Numbered from the stretch's first letter, positions 11,769 to 23,757 are shown. The stretch is 64,000 nucleotides of DNA from Leptoclinus maculatus (GCA_032191485.1 JAVDOI010000005.1:2006001-2070000), one strand, 5' to 3'. Numbers and translations: made by a program. The notes: generated by a model from the sequence alone, not told the origin.

Positions 11769-12356
11769 TTGCAGTCCAAATACTGTCCCCTCCGTTCACT
11801 GGTCCTGATCAAGATGGCGCCGCGAATGGCTGCCTCGGTACTGCGCTCTCTGGTACTTTTTCTGTTTTTGTTTGTTTGTCTTGTTTCCAGCTCTCCCTCT
11901 CTGATCACATTCAGTAGAGAGGAACTCTTAAACATCCGTCTATCCACTGTCCAAACCTTTTCACCGCATTTCATCGAACCAGAAAGTTTTTCAGAGATTT
12001 TAGTTGGGGGAGCAGCGGCTCTACTCGGAATTTATCGGAGACGCCGACGAGGGAAGCGAGCAGGAGCGCTCGTTAACCTGCGCTGACGGGGACTCAGAAC
12101 TGCGCTCCCGTCAATTCACCTGGTGAACGTCCGCTCTCTGTCTAACAAGATGGATGAGCTGCTGCTCCTCAACGAACTAAAAAAGGACTTTAGCAGCCCT
12201 GTGCTTCACTGAAACCTGGCTCGGTGAGCACATCCCGGACAGCGCACTCCATCTGCCGGGCTTCCAACTCCTCCGAGCGGACCGCATAACGGCGCTGTCG
12301 GGGAAAACGAGGGGAGGCGGAATCTGCTTCTACATTAACGAAGGTTGGTGTACTGA
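11769..12356 (+). pseudogene. LINE ORF start and N-terminal endonuclease
   Basis: The segment begins with a short hydrophobic leader (LFLFLFVCLVSSS), then SREELLNIR, LVGGAAALLG and a basic RRRRRGKRAG run, ending at a stop at 12,084. The endonuclease restarts beyond it with HLVNVRSLSNKMDELLLLN, FTETWLGEHIP (after a frameshift near 12,200) and GGGICFYINEGW. NVRSLxNK and ETWL are typical of the AP-endonuclease of CR1/L2-like LINEs. The reading is cut by the hAT insertion after 12,356. Confidence 0.75.
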
Positions 12357-12364
12357 TGTCACAG

Positions 12365-13482
12365 CAGTGGCGGCTTGTCCATAGAGGGCGCTAGGGCGCC
12401 GCCCCCCCTTGAGCTACAAATAATAAAAATTAAATAAATAATAATAATAATAAACTATACAAATTGACAATATTTGTGTTTTTGAAACATGGAATCACCC
12501 AGTAATATGTGTAAAATATGATATCTGCGGTAAATATATGCTTTTCCTCCTCGTCCTCTCTGCCTGTCTGCTCGTCCTCTCTGTGTGTGCACGTCTCAGC
12601 TGCTGGGGCGCTGGAGAAACTGCCCCAAAGAGGCGGGTCTATAAAGCAGTTTAGCCAATGATGCTTTAATGCTGACTAAAGATATAAATGAGTGACATAC
12701 AATTCAGCCAATCAGCGTCCTCAAATAGATTCAGCTTGGGGCAGATTTCATTCTGCCCCAAGCTGCGCGTTCTCGTCAGGAGAAGTCTCTACAGGAGAGC
12801 GCCAGTGTGAGCACTACTCCTCCAAGACCCGTTTGAGAGGAGAACTGAGAGGAGAAACTACTGAAAGAGCTGATCCCAGATCAGCCTGACCTCACAATCA
12901 GACAGCAGACTAGCAGGAAAGAGAAGCAGCACATGAAGCTTCTCTACTAGCTGTACACCAGACAGGTTTGACTAGCTGGATGATGACATAATAATAACTT
13001 ATTTATCTTTTTAAAACAACGGGGACAGAACCAGCATGGACAGTTAGGGAGTGAGGGACATGAAGCACCTGTCTGAGAAATGGATATATAGTTATATATA
13101 AATAATTATATATATATATGTGTGTGTGTTTTATATTACAGTGAATATTATTATATGATATATATATATTATTATATTATACAGAATATTATTATATGAT
13201 ATATATATTATTATATTATACAGAATATTATTATATGATATATATATTATATTATACTGAATTCCCTGTGAGGGTGACATTAATAAGATGTCCTGACGTG
13301 TTTGTGAAAGTGTTATTTACTGCTTTTTTTCGTGTTGGAATAAATGTTAAATATTTAACTGCAAAGTAGTAATGCGTGTTTGATACCTTAATTTGTTTGC
13401 ATTAAATCATTCTGGGATGTTTGCTGAAATTGATTGGATGTGGCACAGCCCTACCTAGAACATGTACCACCAGCCGCCACTG
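12365..13482. mobile_element. Non-autonomous hAT transposon with 8-bp target duplication
   Basis: The element starts CAGTGGCGGCTTGTCC and ends CAGCCGCCACTG, so the terminal inverted repeat is CAGTGGCGGC. It is flanked on both sides by the identical octamer TGTCACAG (12,357-12,364 and 13,483-13,490). An 8-bp duplication is the hAT signature. It disrupts the LINE endonuclease. Inside are the GGGCGCTAGGGCGCC motif near the left end, AT-rich simple repeats near 13,085-13,260, and no transposase. A reversed, decayed piece of the same family lies at 24,441-24,705. Confidence 0.92.
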
Positions 13483-13490
13483 TGTCACAG

Positions 13491-13967
13491 TGTTAAAGGA
13501 ATCATGCAGCCCTCACTTGGAAACACTTTTAATAGTCTGCAAACCTTTTTATTCACCGCGGGAGTTTTCCTCGTTCATTCTGGTCTGTGTCTACATCCTC
13601 AGGCCTGTGTGAGTGAGGCGCTCCAACACCTGAGCAGATCAACAACATGGAGCACAAACACCCAGACTCCCTGCTCATTGTTCTTGGGGACTTTAACAGA
13701 GCAAACCTCAGCAAAGAACTGCCTAAATACAGACAACATATTAAGTGTAGCACCAGGGACAAAAACACACTGGACCACTGCTACACTGTAATAAAGGATG
13801 CATATCACTCAGTACCCCGTGCAGCTTTGGGACTCTCTGATCACTGTTTGATTCATCTTCTCCCGACCTACAGGCAGAAGCTAAAATCTGCAAAGCCTGT
13901 GGTGAAGACTGAGGAGATGGACCAACGAGGCAAAGCTGGAGTTAAAGTCCTGCGTTGCCTGCACTGA
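13491..13967 (+). pseudogene. LINE endonuclease, C-terminal part
   Basis: The endonuclease resumes right after the hAT target duplication. Residues such as SLLIVLGDFNRANL (near 13,670-13,710; the GDFN catalytic motif), STRDKNTLDHCYT and LGLSDHCLIHLLPTYR (SDH motif near 13,840) are the conserved C-terminal motifs of AP-endonuclease LINEs. Frameshifts occur near 13,600 and 13,910. Confidence 0.8.
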
Positions 13968-14051
13968 TTGGAGTGTTTTTGAGGCTGCTGCTACAGACCT
14001 GGACGGGCTCACTGACACTGTGACATCGTATATCAGTTTTTATGAGGACAT

Positions 14052-15253
14052 GTGTGTGCCGAAAAAAACACATTCAACAACAATAAACCCTGGTTTACTG
14101 AAAAACTCAGGCAGCTTCGTCGGGCCAAGGAGGAGGCCTACAGAGGTGGGGACAGGATCCTGTACAACCAGGCCAGGAACACATTGACGAGCGAGATCAG
14201 AGTAGCAAAGAGAAGCTACGTTTTCAGCCAACGACCCCTCGTCAGTTTGGAGAGGCCTGGAAGTACTCACCAACTACAGGAGACCATCCCCCCCACTGAG
14301 GCCAATCACCAACTGGCTGACGACCTGAACGCTTTCTACTGCAGGTTTGATAAGCCTACTCTCACACCCCCCACCTGCCCCATCATCATCAAACAACCAT
14401 CTGCACCCCCTGCCTCCTCCTCACCTCTCCCAACCGACCCCCCACCGGCACTGAGGATCTGCGAAGAGGATGTGAGTGGGCTCTTCCACAGACAGAAGAT
14501 CAGGAAGGCACCAGGCCCAGACGGTGTGTCCCCCTCCTGCCTGAAAGTCTGTGCTGACCAGCTGGCCCCAATCTTCACACAGATCTTCAACCGATCACTG
14601 GAGCTGTGTGAAGTCCCCTCCTGCTTCAAACGCTCCACGATCATCCCGGTGCCCAAGAAATCCTCCATCACAGGATTAAATGACTACAGGCCCGTCGCCC
14701 TGACGTCTGTGGTCATGAAGTCCTTTGAGAGACTGGTGTTGACCCATCTGAAGGACATCACAGGGCCCCTGCTGGACCCCCTGCAGTTTGCCTACCGTGC
14801 AAACAGGTCGGTGGATGATGCAGTCAACATGGGACTGCACCACATGCTGCAACACCTCGACTCCCCAGGGTCATATGCAAGGGTTCTGTTTGTGGACTTC
14901 AGCTCAGCGTTCAACACCATCATCCCAGCAATACTCCAACCCAAACTCTCCCAGCTCACTGTGCAGCCTCCACCTGTCAGTGGATCACTAACTTCCTGAC
15001 TGACAGGACGCAGCAGGTGAGGCTGGGAAAAATCACATCTAGCACCCGGACTATCAGCACTGGCGCCCCCCAGGGATGTGTGCTCTCCCCACTGCTCTTC
15101 TCCGTCTACACAAACGACTGCACCTCAGAGGACCCGTCTGTTAAACTCCTGAAGTTCGCAGACGACACAACGACACAACGGTCATCGGCCTCATCAGGGA
15201 CGGTGATGAGTCTGCGTACAGACGGGAGGTTGAACAGATGGTCCTCTCTCTAA
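14052..15253 (+). pseudogene. LINE reverse transcriptase, fingers and palm
   Basis: The segment contains [70 protein letters not shown] (palm motif A), then after a frameshift near 14,990 [20 protein letters not shown] (motif B) and LLKFADDTT (motif C; the catalytic FADD, near 15,145-15,170). The order and wording are those of CR1/L2-clade reverse transcriptases. The frameshift makes it non-functional. Confidence 0.88.
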
Positions 15254-15508
15254 GACTCCCTATGTCTGACTGCTGCTAAAATACTTTATACTTTATGTCC
15301 GACTGCTGCTAGTTACAGAATGATAGTTTTTTCTTAATATATGTTGTCTCAATGTTTTTGTTTTTGTTTTGTTTTCTATCTATTTTGCACTTTATTATTA
15401 TCTGTATTCACTTTTATGTTGGACTGGAGAGAAACGTTTTTTCAACTCCTCTGTATGTAAAGTATTTGAGAAATTGACAAATAAAGCTGACTCTGACTCT
15501 GACTCTGG
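15254..15508 (+). mobile_element. Second LINE 3' end inserted into the first
   Basis: The RT reading breaks after 15,250 and resumes near 15,509. The intervening sequence is a T-rich LINE 3' UTR ending in AATAAAGCTGACTCTGACTC repeats (15,480-15,507), the same type of tail as the host element carries at 16,346-16,382. This fits a short 5'-truncated copy inserted in the same orientation. Confidence 0.65.
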
Positions 15509-15989
15509 TCACAACAACCTGGAGTGGACAACAGTGGACTTCAGAAGGAGCCCCCCAACACTACCCCCCCTCATCATACTCAACAACACTGTGTCCGCTG
15601 TGGAGACCTTCAAGTTTCTGGGATCCACAATCTCCCAGGACCTGAAGTGGACCTCCAACATCGACACCATCAGGAAAAAGGCCCAGCAGAGGTTGTACTT
15701 CCTGCGCCAGCTCAGGAAGTTCAACCTGCCTCAGGAGCTGCTGATCCTGTTTTACTCAGCCATCATCCAGTCTGTTCTCTGCTCCTCTATCACTGTGTGG
15801 TTTGGATCGGCCACTAAACAGGACAGAAACAGACTGCAACGGATTGTCAGGTCTGCAGAGAGGATCATTGGTTCCAGCCTGCCGTCCATCCTGGACTTGT
15901 TCACCTCCAGAGTCAGGAAACGGGCTGAAAGATCACTGCAGACCCTTCACACCCTGGACACAAGCTGTTCAACTCCTCCCCTCTGGTAG
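15509..15989 (+). pseudogene. LINE reverse transcriptase, C-terminal region
   Basis: The frame continues with WTTVDFRRSPPTLPPLIILN, FKFLGSTISQDLKWTSNID, KKAQQRLYFLRQLRKFNLPQ, SVLCSSITVWFGSA and LQRIVRSAERIIGSSLPSI. FLGxxISxDLxW and the WFGSA/AERIIG block are the usual C-terminal signatures of this LINE group. It ends near 15,989, with the alternate frame carrying the family's final residues to 16,074. Confidence 0.85.
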
Positions 15990-16109
15990 GAGCTACAGGG
16001 CTCTGTACGCCAAAACCACCAGACACAGGAACAGCTTCTTTCTGCTGGCCGTCACTCTCATGAACAATAAATAAGTCATACTGCACTACTACCTCTGTCT
16101 GCACTATTG

Positions 16110-16112
<3 letters not shown>

Positions 16113-16162
<50 letters not shown>
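16113..16162. repeat. (TA)n microsatellite
   Basis: About 25 TA dinucleotides inside the LINE 3' UTR. Confidence 0.95.
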
Positions 16163-16165
<3 letters not shown>

Positions 16166-16385
16166 TTTTATTTGGGGATATATGTATACTTATATTGTAT
16201 ATAGCTGTTAAATGTTTATACCTACATCTGCCCTTTTTTATTCTTATATATTTTTCCTTGTTAATTGTAAAATAGTGTATTGTATGTACATTGAGAGCGG
16301 AGTGGAAACCGGAGACAAATTCCATGTATGCGCACGCATACATGGCCAATAAAGCTGATTCTGATTCTGATTCTGGTTCTGGTTG

Positions 16386-17820
16386 CAAAAAGATGGCGAT
16401 GGCCAAAATGCTGAACTCAAGGCTTCAGATCTGCAGTCAACAAACAAATGGATGACGTAACGATGACTACATCCACTTCTTATACTGTGTATGGGTGCAG
16501 CGCTTCTCTCTAGACGGCCGCATACGCTCTCTCCTCATTGGGAACAATAGAAAAAAGACACTGAATGTATATATATATATATATATATACTGGAGGGCCA
16601 GTGAATCATGTGCCCAGTCTGACCCTGATGTAGGTCGTATTCATTTAAACACACAATACAGCAGTGGTCATTGCAGACACACCAGATATCTGCACTCTAC
16701 TGAATGCACCTTTCTAGTTACAATAAATTAAGCTTTAAAGGGAGAAGCTTTTTTTTTTTTGTGCGCCAACATTACTGGAGCTTTTCATTGCACATGCACA
16801 TGATCCACTTTATAACCTCCACCACCACAAATAAAATATTTAAAAGGTAATTTGTCAGAGTTGGACAACTATTGTTAAAAAAAAAGTTTGCGCAGCACAT
16901 TCATAACCCAGAGAGGTGATTCTTTGACAGTCCATAGTGTACGCAACATTGATAATGGTGTTTTATGAATACATGAAATAGAATTATTACTGCCCTGCAA
17001 TGTACATTTGAACACATCCCCAACCTAAAGACATATCATTTGTCGAGAGCTTTCCATTCGACTCTCTGATCCCACATTTCTTCCTGTGGGATTTGATTCT
17101 CTGCCTCTGCATTGTAAATAATTAATTTATCCAATAAGAGAGAGAGTCATTAATATATCTGACACACAGAGCATTTGTGATTTATTATAGCTGCTTGTTA
17201 ATTGCACATGATGAAAGGTTGTTTACAGCTTAAGCCCGTTTCCTTTTGGCCCTAAAGCCATATTTTCATGGATGACATTTTTCATCTGCCACCAGCAGCT
17301 CCTACACAAATTATACGGTCAACTCATTGTGCTTGGAAAGCATACAAGCTATTCAAGACTAAGATGAAAAAATGCAAGAAACCAGTGTCTTTGCAAATGT
17401 CATGCTCTGGAATTGTTTTTTCAAGGATCAACCTAGATACATATCAATAGTTGGGCTGAAAATGAAAAGTTGGGCTGAGAAAGGTGTAAAAATTATCAGT
17501 AACAACTAGACGCTACTAAAGTTGTTAAATGGAAACCATTTTAATCATAATGTTATATAAAATATAATGCATCATTGAGGTCATCTTATCTGCATGAATT
17601 GACCAGCTCCCTTGATCTGAGTGACTTTACAGAGGCAAGTTTACACAAGTGAATGCACTCTGATCCAGTTTTATCTGGCAATAAAATTAGATATCATCTT
17701 CAATTCATGTCATCTTCAGCCTCTCACTGTAGTGTAATGTGACCAATTTCACAGCGACAAGTATCTCCTGAAGGATCCATTGCACCTCACTGTCATGCCG
17801 CCCTTTGTCCCTTTCTGATC
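16386..17820. other. Intergenic DNA upstream of the chitinase pseudogene
   Basis: Mostly AT-rich, with a short (TA)n run near 16,569-16,589 and a poly-T run near 16,750. No exon with domain character was seen. Confidence 0.5.
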
Positions 17821-17825
17821 ATATC

Positions 17826-17835
17826 TATAAAAAGG
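17826..17835 (+). promoter_or_regulatory. TATA box of the chitinase pseudogene
   Basis: TATAAAAAGG lies about 55 bp before a consensus donor (AACAG|GTAAGC at 17,881/17,882). That fits a TATA-driven gene with a short non-coding first exon, the usual plan for chitinase genes. Confidence 0.6.
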
Positions 17836-18065
17836 ACTCCCAGGTAGATCATTGGCACATCCAGCCAGTCACTGGGAACAGGTAAGCCTTCAGCACACAG
17901 GTTTTAGGAGCCTATATTTTATTATGTGCAGCATTACCTATAGTACAGCCTCGAGATGGTAAACTGGTTCCAGTCTACAAAAAATATATTGCAATCTCAT
18001 AAAGATTCATAATTCTTTTATTTTATTTTTAAGTGTTGCAGCTCTGAGGTAAAGCCTGCCACAAC

Positions 18066-21000
18066 ATGGCTCGACTAACAATTTTGGCTGGTAAGTTACA
18101 TTCTTTCAGTTCATTCCTTCAAATGCAACTCTGTCCGTTTTGATGTGTCTCCAGATGGGTATGCATTCATTATTTAACTTCTTTATATTACATTGTCATT
18201 TGCTTCTTCATCCCCATGACCTGAAATAGAAACTCAACTCTAATCATTTTGAGCCTCTCCAAAAGTGTCTTCTACCAAACTGGTGTGCTACTTCACAAAC
18301 TGGTCCCAGTATAGACCAGGTGCTGGCAAATATCTGCCTGCCAATGTAGATCCCAACCTCTGCACACACCTGATCTACGCCTTTTCAACCATGCTAACGA
18401 GCTGTGGCCTTATGAGTGGAATGATGATGTCCTCTACAAATCCTTCAATGACCTGAAGAAGAGGTGAGTTGTTGCAGTTTTTATCACTGATATGAAAGAA
18501 AAATACAATGCTCATGCAGGAATGTCTTTTACTTGAAATGGAATATTCCTACATTGTGGGACTGCTACTTTTACAGTAGCAGTAAAGGATCTAACTTCTT
18601 CCTTCACTAATTCATTGTTAATCTACATGTTTATCCTGCACAGAAACCCCCAGCTGAAGACTCTGCTGGCTGTTGGGGGGTGGAACTTTGGAACAACACA
18701 GTGAGTCAACAAGGTTTTAACAGCAAGGAATCCTGAGGCTGTTAATTATAGTATCTCATATAAGAATGAGAACATCATCAACAGTGTAGCTATAACTTTT
18801 TTTCACATGATTACAGATTTACCATCATGGTTACATCACATGCCAACCGCGAGAGATTCATCCGGTCTTCAATCAGATTCTTGAGACTGCATGGCTTTGA
18901 CGGGCTGGACCTGGACTGGGAGTATCCTGGAGCACGAGGAAGCCCACTGGAAGACAAGAAGAGATTCACAGGGCTCTGCCAGGTCAGTTTGTAAAATCTA
19001 CACCTCCCTTAGTCCTGATCACCTTTGACATAATCCCGCCGGATGCCGCACCAACACAGCATCCTTGTTTGAGATAATACAGCAATGTGATTATAAATAT
19101 TCTCACACCATACACATGATTAGCCTCATCTATTTCCTCTTGCATTTAGGAAATACTCGCTGCCTTCGAAAAAGAAGCCGCTGAGACCAGAAAACCACGA
19201 TTGCTGCTTACAGCTGCAGTGGCTGCAGGGAAAGGAAACATCGACAATGGTTATGAGATTGCTGAGGTCTCCAAGTGAGTCCCTGTGACGCAGTCATTTA
19301 GTTTCAAAGTTGATTAAAATAAATGAGTTTCTCTCTATTTTGTGATATCATGCTTGTCTAACAGGTTCCTAGACTTTATAAATGTCATGACCTATGACTT
19401 CCACGGACCCGTTCACTGGTCACAACAGCCCTCTGCACCGCTTACGATCAAGGCGACAACATCTACTACAATGTGGTGAGTGAAATTCTCAACAAAATTC
19501 TGTTATCATCCTCAGTACCCAACAAGCTGAATACCTAACAGGTATTGTTTTTTAAGACACAATGAGTTGGACTTTCCTTGAAAAGCTCATAATTGGCATT
19601 GCTACGTATGGACGCACATTTCGCACATCATCATCAGCTAACGGTGTTGGAGCATCAACCAGCGGTCCAGCCTCTGCTGGGCCCTACACCCTTGAAGCTG
19701 GGTTTTGGTCCTACTATGAGGTCAGTGAAGGTTCAACACAAGAGCAACAAGAAAACACAATTTAATACATAATTAATATGAACTTAGTGCAAATTCAATT
19801 AATACAAGGTCAACATAAATTGTTTCAAACTAAGACATTGGAAATGTTGAGGGTGTTATTAGATATTATTTTCTTCCATTTTTACAGATTTGCACTTTCC
19901 TCCAAGGAGCCAGTCTCCACTGGATTGATGAACAAAGTGTGCCCGATGCCATGAAAGGAAATGAGTGGGTTGGGTTTGATAACAGGCAAAGCTATGAGAT
20001 CAAGGTAATTAGTAACATAGCGTCCTCCACATCTATGCTTATGGAGATAATATGAACAAGGTAAAAGTAGCATATCACTATCACTACTTGCCAGCTATCG
20101 GTATCTTTGCCCCCTAAATGAGTATGTGCACTAGGTACATCTGATTACAATGGAGCTGCACAGACAGCACAAACACTTTTCAATACCTTGGATTGACTAG
20201 AAACGTTATGCTTTGGCAAACAACCGTAGGTCTGGAATCTTTTCGCTGGGTCATTACAGTTGTTTTCTTTTGCATTTTTGCATTGTCAACATTTTTCATG
20301 TAAACACCACAAAGATGAGCAAATATATACTTAACAGCAGTCACAAACACATTCACCACTCAGTTGGCTGAGTGCAATCTGCATGATAGAGAGTCAATCT
20401 ACTTTCAGACTGAACCAATGAGAGCAGAGCTGGATAACCCTATCAGATACTCACATATAGGAAACAAAACAAGCTTTTATGGGAAATAAAAGATACATTA
20501 TACATGTATTAGATCCCTTATGTCATTGGATTATGATATTTATTTGACAATGCCTGACAATAATCTCCTTTACTTAAATATGTTGCTTTGTTAAATAACC
20601 TTATTATGCAATTTGTCTAACAATAACAATAGCTCAGGCATAATTTAAACTTGAACTGGATTGTAACTCAAATATTCTTCATTTTGGATGCAAACTTCTT
20701 CTTTCCTATTTATGTTTGGGAATTCTTGGCTGTGATCAAAACGATGTGTTACACCTGCTGGTTATATGTATTAAAACAACAAAACTTGCATTTTCAACTG
20801 AAGCACTTTCTCTAACTTATATTCCATAGGCACAGTATTTGAAGGATAACAAACTTGGAGGAGTCTTCATCTGGGCTCTCGATCTGGATGATTTCTGTGG
20901 CCAGGGAACCAATCCACTCATTAGTTATCTGCGCTCTCCTCTGGATTCAGGTAAATCAGACTTCAACACTGCACAAAACGTAAATGTTTTATCATCTTCA

Positions 21001-21234
21001 AAAAAAAAATAAAGTAATTATTTATTGACATTTGTAAACGTTGACTGTACAGACTAGAGAAAATGTACTATTATTTCTACAGATCTTCCTCCCCTTCCCA
21101 CGAAAGGAACCCAGATCAAGTGACTCTGTCTATAAACACACTTTTACAGTTGTGCCAATGGCATCACCTGGATCCTTAACTGCCCAGCTAACTTGCTCTT
21201 TGATGATGGCTGCAAATGCTGTAACTGGCCCTGA
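18066..21234 (+). pseudogene. chia: Acidic chitinase (GH18 + CBM14) pseudogene with introns
   Basis: The exon plan of a secreted acidic chitinase is still readable: 18,066-18,090 (MARLTILA), 18,266-18,463, 18,644-18,700, 18,817-18,982, 19,150-19,274, 19,365-19,475, about 19,557-19,720, 19,888-20,004, 20,830-20,950 and 21,083-21,234. The catalytic motif [11 protein letters not shown] (18,893-18,925) is intact. Several lesions show decay. The small signal-peptide exon is missing. An indel near 18,391 shifts frame and leads to TGA at 18,454. Exon 19,365-19,475 has lost the W-D-S stretch and carries two more shifts. The start of the next exon is eroded. The last exon meets TGA at 21,121, while the tail of the chitin-binding domain (FYSCANGITWILNC ... 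CKCCNWP) survives in another frame. Because introns remain, this is a duplicated gene that died, not a retrocopy. Confidence 0.9.
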
Positions 21235-21313
21235 ATATTTGACAAGCTCTATCTGTTCAACAGTGAGCAAAAAATGATGTATGAATTTTTTGTTAAGAAA
21301 ATTTAACAATGGG

Positions 21314-21319
21314 AATAAA
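21314..21319 (+). terminator. Polyadenylation signal of the chitinase pseudogene
   Basis: AATAAA lies 80 bp after the ancestral stop codon (TGA 21,232-21,234), the expected place for the pseudogene's 3' end. Confidence 0.6.
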
Positions 21320-21365
21320 GTACCTCTGAGACCATAAATTAATTACCTTAAAATTTGTAATGCAT

Positions 21366-21386
21366 TACACACACACACACACACAA
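21366..21386. repeat. (AC)n microsatellite
   Basis: Ten or so AC dinucleotides just downstream of the pseudogene. Confidence 0.9.
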
Positions 21387-22692
21387 TGGTTATCCTTACA
21401 AAGTCATTGGCTTCTGGGCTTCCTTTAGTTTTGCAACATAAATTATAAAATATATACTGTTTTTAAATCCTCTGGAAATGTTCACCCTGTAAAAATCATA
21501 TTCTGTAAATCAAGAGACCAGATTCAGAAGAAGGTACAGCACCCTCGTTAGTTGTGATTTTAAAGCTTTTAAAGTATTTGGACGGTTATTTGGCGACCTC
21601 ATTATTAACAATTATAAGTGTCAACTTGTTTTTTTCAACTGGGAGCCAATTAAGTTGTTAAAAATATGCTGAATCACTAAAGTGGCCTTCATTTGGATCT
21701 GAACTCCACATCAGTAACGTTTCGTGACTGAACCTTGCAGACCCAATGGAAAATACCCAAAACTGCTTCTGTGGAAGTTAGGTGTCAGGAACACATTTTT
21801 TCATGATGAGTCACACACTGACTCGCACAGTGAGAACAATACCACTGTCTCTATTGCGGCTGGTAATTAATGATTTTGAAACTCTGGACATCTGACTTTA
21901 CATCTTTATGGACAATTAAAGCACAGGTTTGTGGTATGATATCAATTATTGATGCCACCACACAGTTATATTAAGCAGCAGAAGCCCCAGGCATATTTCA
22001 ATCAGGAGAGACAAGTGGATGATTAGTAGTTAACATTTATTATGACAGATGCTGCGTTAATGAGTTACACAGAAATTATTTGGCTCTTGAACTCAACGAG
22101 GAGATTTGTGATCGAGTTGTGATTGCCCTGAGCGGCAACAATATAAATCCCCCCGTGGAGTCCAGACACTGGTGGTGATGGTGGCTGATAGACTAATGAG
22201 TTGATGAATCTGCAAAGATTGGGCGGAGATGGGGAGGTGGAGGGTTGCGTAACAGCAGCTTGAACGAACTGACGGTAGAGAGACAATCATATTTAAAGAA
22301 AGACAGCAGCAAGATGATAGGCTAACCATGTCCTTGTGTCCTTGTGCTATTGGCTAGAGAGACCCGCTGATCTCGACAGCTGATATGATTGACAGCCCCA
22401 AACAATGACAGCAAGGACATAATGAGTGTGCCTGCATGAGGAGTGATGGCAGATGTATAGTAAATAAGCTATGGGCTTAGGCGTGCAAGAGTATAGTCTT
22501 CCTGTCTGAACTTGCGCTTAGAGCTTCATTCACACGTCATAGTTAGATTCTCTATGACCAGACAACAGTTTTTTCTAACTAAGCAGACCAGCCTAACCAG
22601 TCTCAACAACAACTTCACTAATTCCCATTTCTACAATAACTTATTATAAAACTGAGGAAATTTACTAATTTGAGACGGTGGTTTAGTAACAA
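21387..22692. other. Intergenic DNA, nothing recognised
   Basis: No exon-like or transposon-like signal. The minus-strand frames near 22,065-22,329 lack domain features. Confidence 0.5.
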
Positions 22693-22710
22693 CAGTGTTT
22701 CCCCTACCAT

Positions 22711-22898
22711 TGTATTAGGGGGGCGCCCTAATACATTTGTTCAATGCATTGAACAAATGTATTAGGGGGGCGCCCTAATACATTTGTTCAATGCATTGAA
22801 CAAATGTATTAGGGGGGCGCCCTAATACATTTGTTCAATGCATTGAACAAATGTATTAGGGGGGCGCCCTAATACATTTGTTCAATGCATTGAACAAA
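22711..22898. repeat. Four exact 47-bp palindromic satellite units
   Basis: The unit starts at 22,711, 22,758, 22,805 and 22,852, with identical spacing and virtually no divergence. Each unit junction forms a 28-bp perfect palindrome centred on TTCAATGCATTGAA (first one 22,733-22,760), alternating with a second inverted repeat TATTAGGG...CCCTAATA around GGGCGCCC. The whole block is thus a chain of self-complementary arms. It has no coding potential. Confidence 0.95.
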
Positions 22899-23757
22899 TC
22901 AACAACTGGATGTGCCAGAACTTTCTTCAATTAAACAAAGATAAAACAGAAGTAATTGTTTTTGGTACCAAGGACGAACGATTGAAAGCCTCCTATCACC
23001 TGAAGAATATATCAAGGGTTAGAGGACTCATGTTTCAACAGGATTTGTAAAAACTCCTCCATGCATTTATCTTCAGTAGACTGGACTACTGTAACGGTGT
23101 GTTTACAGGTCTCTGTAACAAGTCAATCAGAACGCTGCAGCTCGAGTCCTCACTAAGACCAAGAAAGTGGATCACATCACTCCAGTTCTGAGGTCTTTAC
23201 ACTGGCTTCCTGTCCAACAAAGAATTGACTTTAAAATCCTGCTGTTGGTTTATAAAGCACTGAATGGTTTAGGGCCAAAATACATCTCTGATCTGCTGCT
23301 ACCTTATGAACCATCCCGACCCCTTAGGTCGTCTGGGACCGGTCTACTTTCTGTTCCCAGAGTCAGAACTAAACATGGAGAAGCAGCGTTCAGTTGTTCT
23401 GCTCTACATATCTGGAACAAAGTCCAGAAAGCTGCAGGTCTGCTGAGACCCTCAGCTCCTTTAAATCTAGATTGAAGACTTTTCTGTTTGCTGCCTTTAA
23501 TTGAACCAGATTCAAGGATATTAATCAATCTCCTGCATTTCTGCATTTTACTACTGTATTTTATTTCTTACACTGCTTTTTAATGTTTTAATGACTGTTT
23601 TTAATGTTCAATGAATGTTCTTAATTGTTTTTAAATCTCCTTTTCTTTTGCTTTATGTTTTGATGCTTTTAATGGTTTTATGTGAAGCACTTTGAATTAC
23701 CTTGTTGTTAAAATGTGCTACACAAATAAACTTGCCTTGCCTTGCCTTGCCCCAACG
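22899..23757 (+). pseudogene. L2-like LINE, 3' part of the ORF and 3' end
   Basis: The segment reads, across frames, [19 protein letters not shown] and IFSRLDYCNGVFTGL, then in an open frame at 23,167-23,475 DHITPVLRSLHWLPVQQRID, FKILLLVYKALNGLGPKYIS and LLSVPRVRTKHGEAAFS. These are the well-known C-terminal phrases of L2-type LINEs. The 3' end has GTGAAGCACTTTGAATTACC and AATAAACTTGCCTTGCCTTG repeats. Stops and shifts upstream show a dead 5'-truncated copy. Confidence 0.82.

Larger units (their letters stand above)
11740..16385 (+). mobile_element. Near full-length non-LTR retrotransposon (CR1/L2-type LINE), interrupted
   Basis: The order is leader and ORF start (11,769-12,086), AP-endonuclease (12,107-12,356 and 13,491-13,900), reverse transcriptase (14,052-15,253), C-terminal thumb region (15,509-15,989), 3' UTR, and an end in AATAAAGCTGATTCTGATTC short repeats at about 16,346-16,382. 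The endonuclease and RT arrangement plus the simple-repeat 3' end fit the CR1/L2/Rex1 group of LINEs abundant in fish. Frameshifts separate the segments. Two later insertions split it: a hAT element (12,365-13,482) and another LINE 3' end (about 15,254-15,508). It is not mobile now. Confidence 0.85.

Noticed and set aside
22711..22898. CRISPR or rho-independent terminator array
   Set aside because: Exact 47-bp satellite without spacers inside a hAT element in an animal genome.
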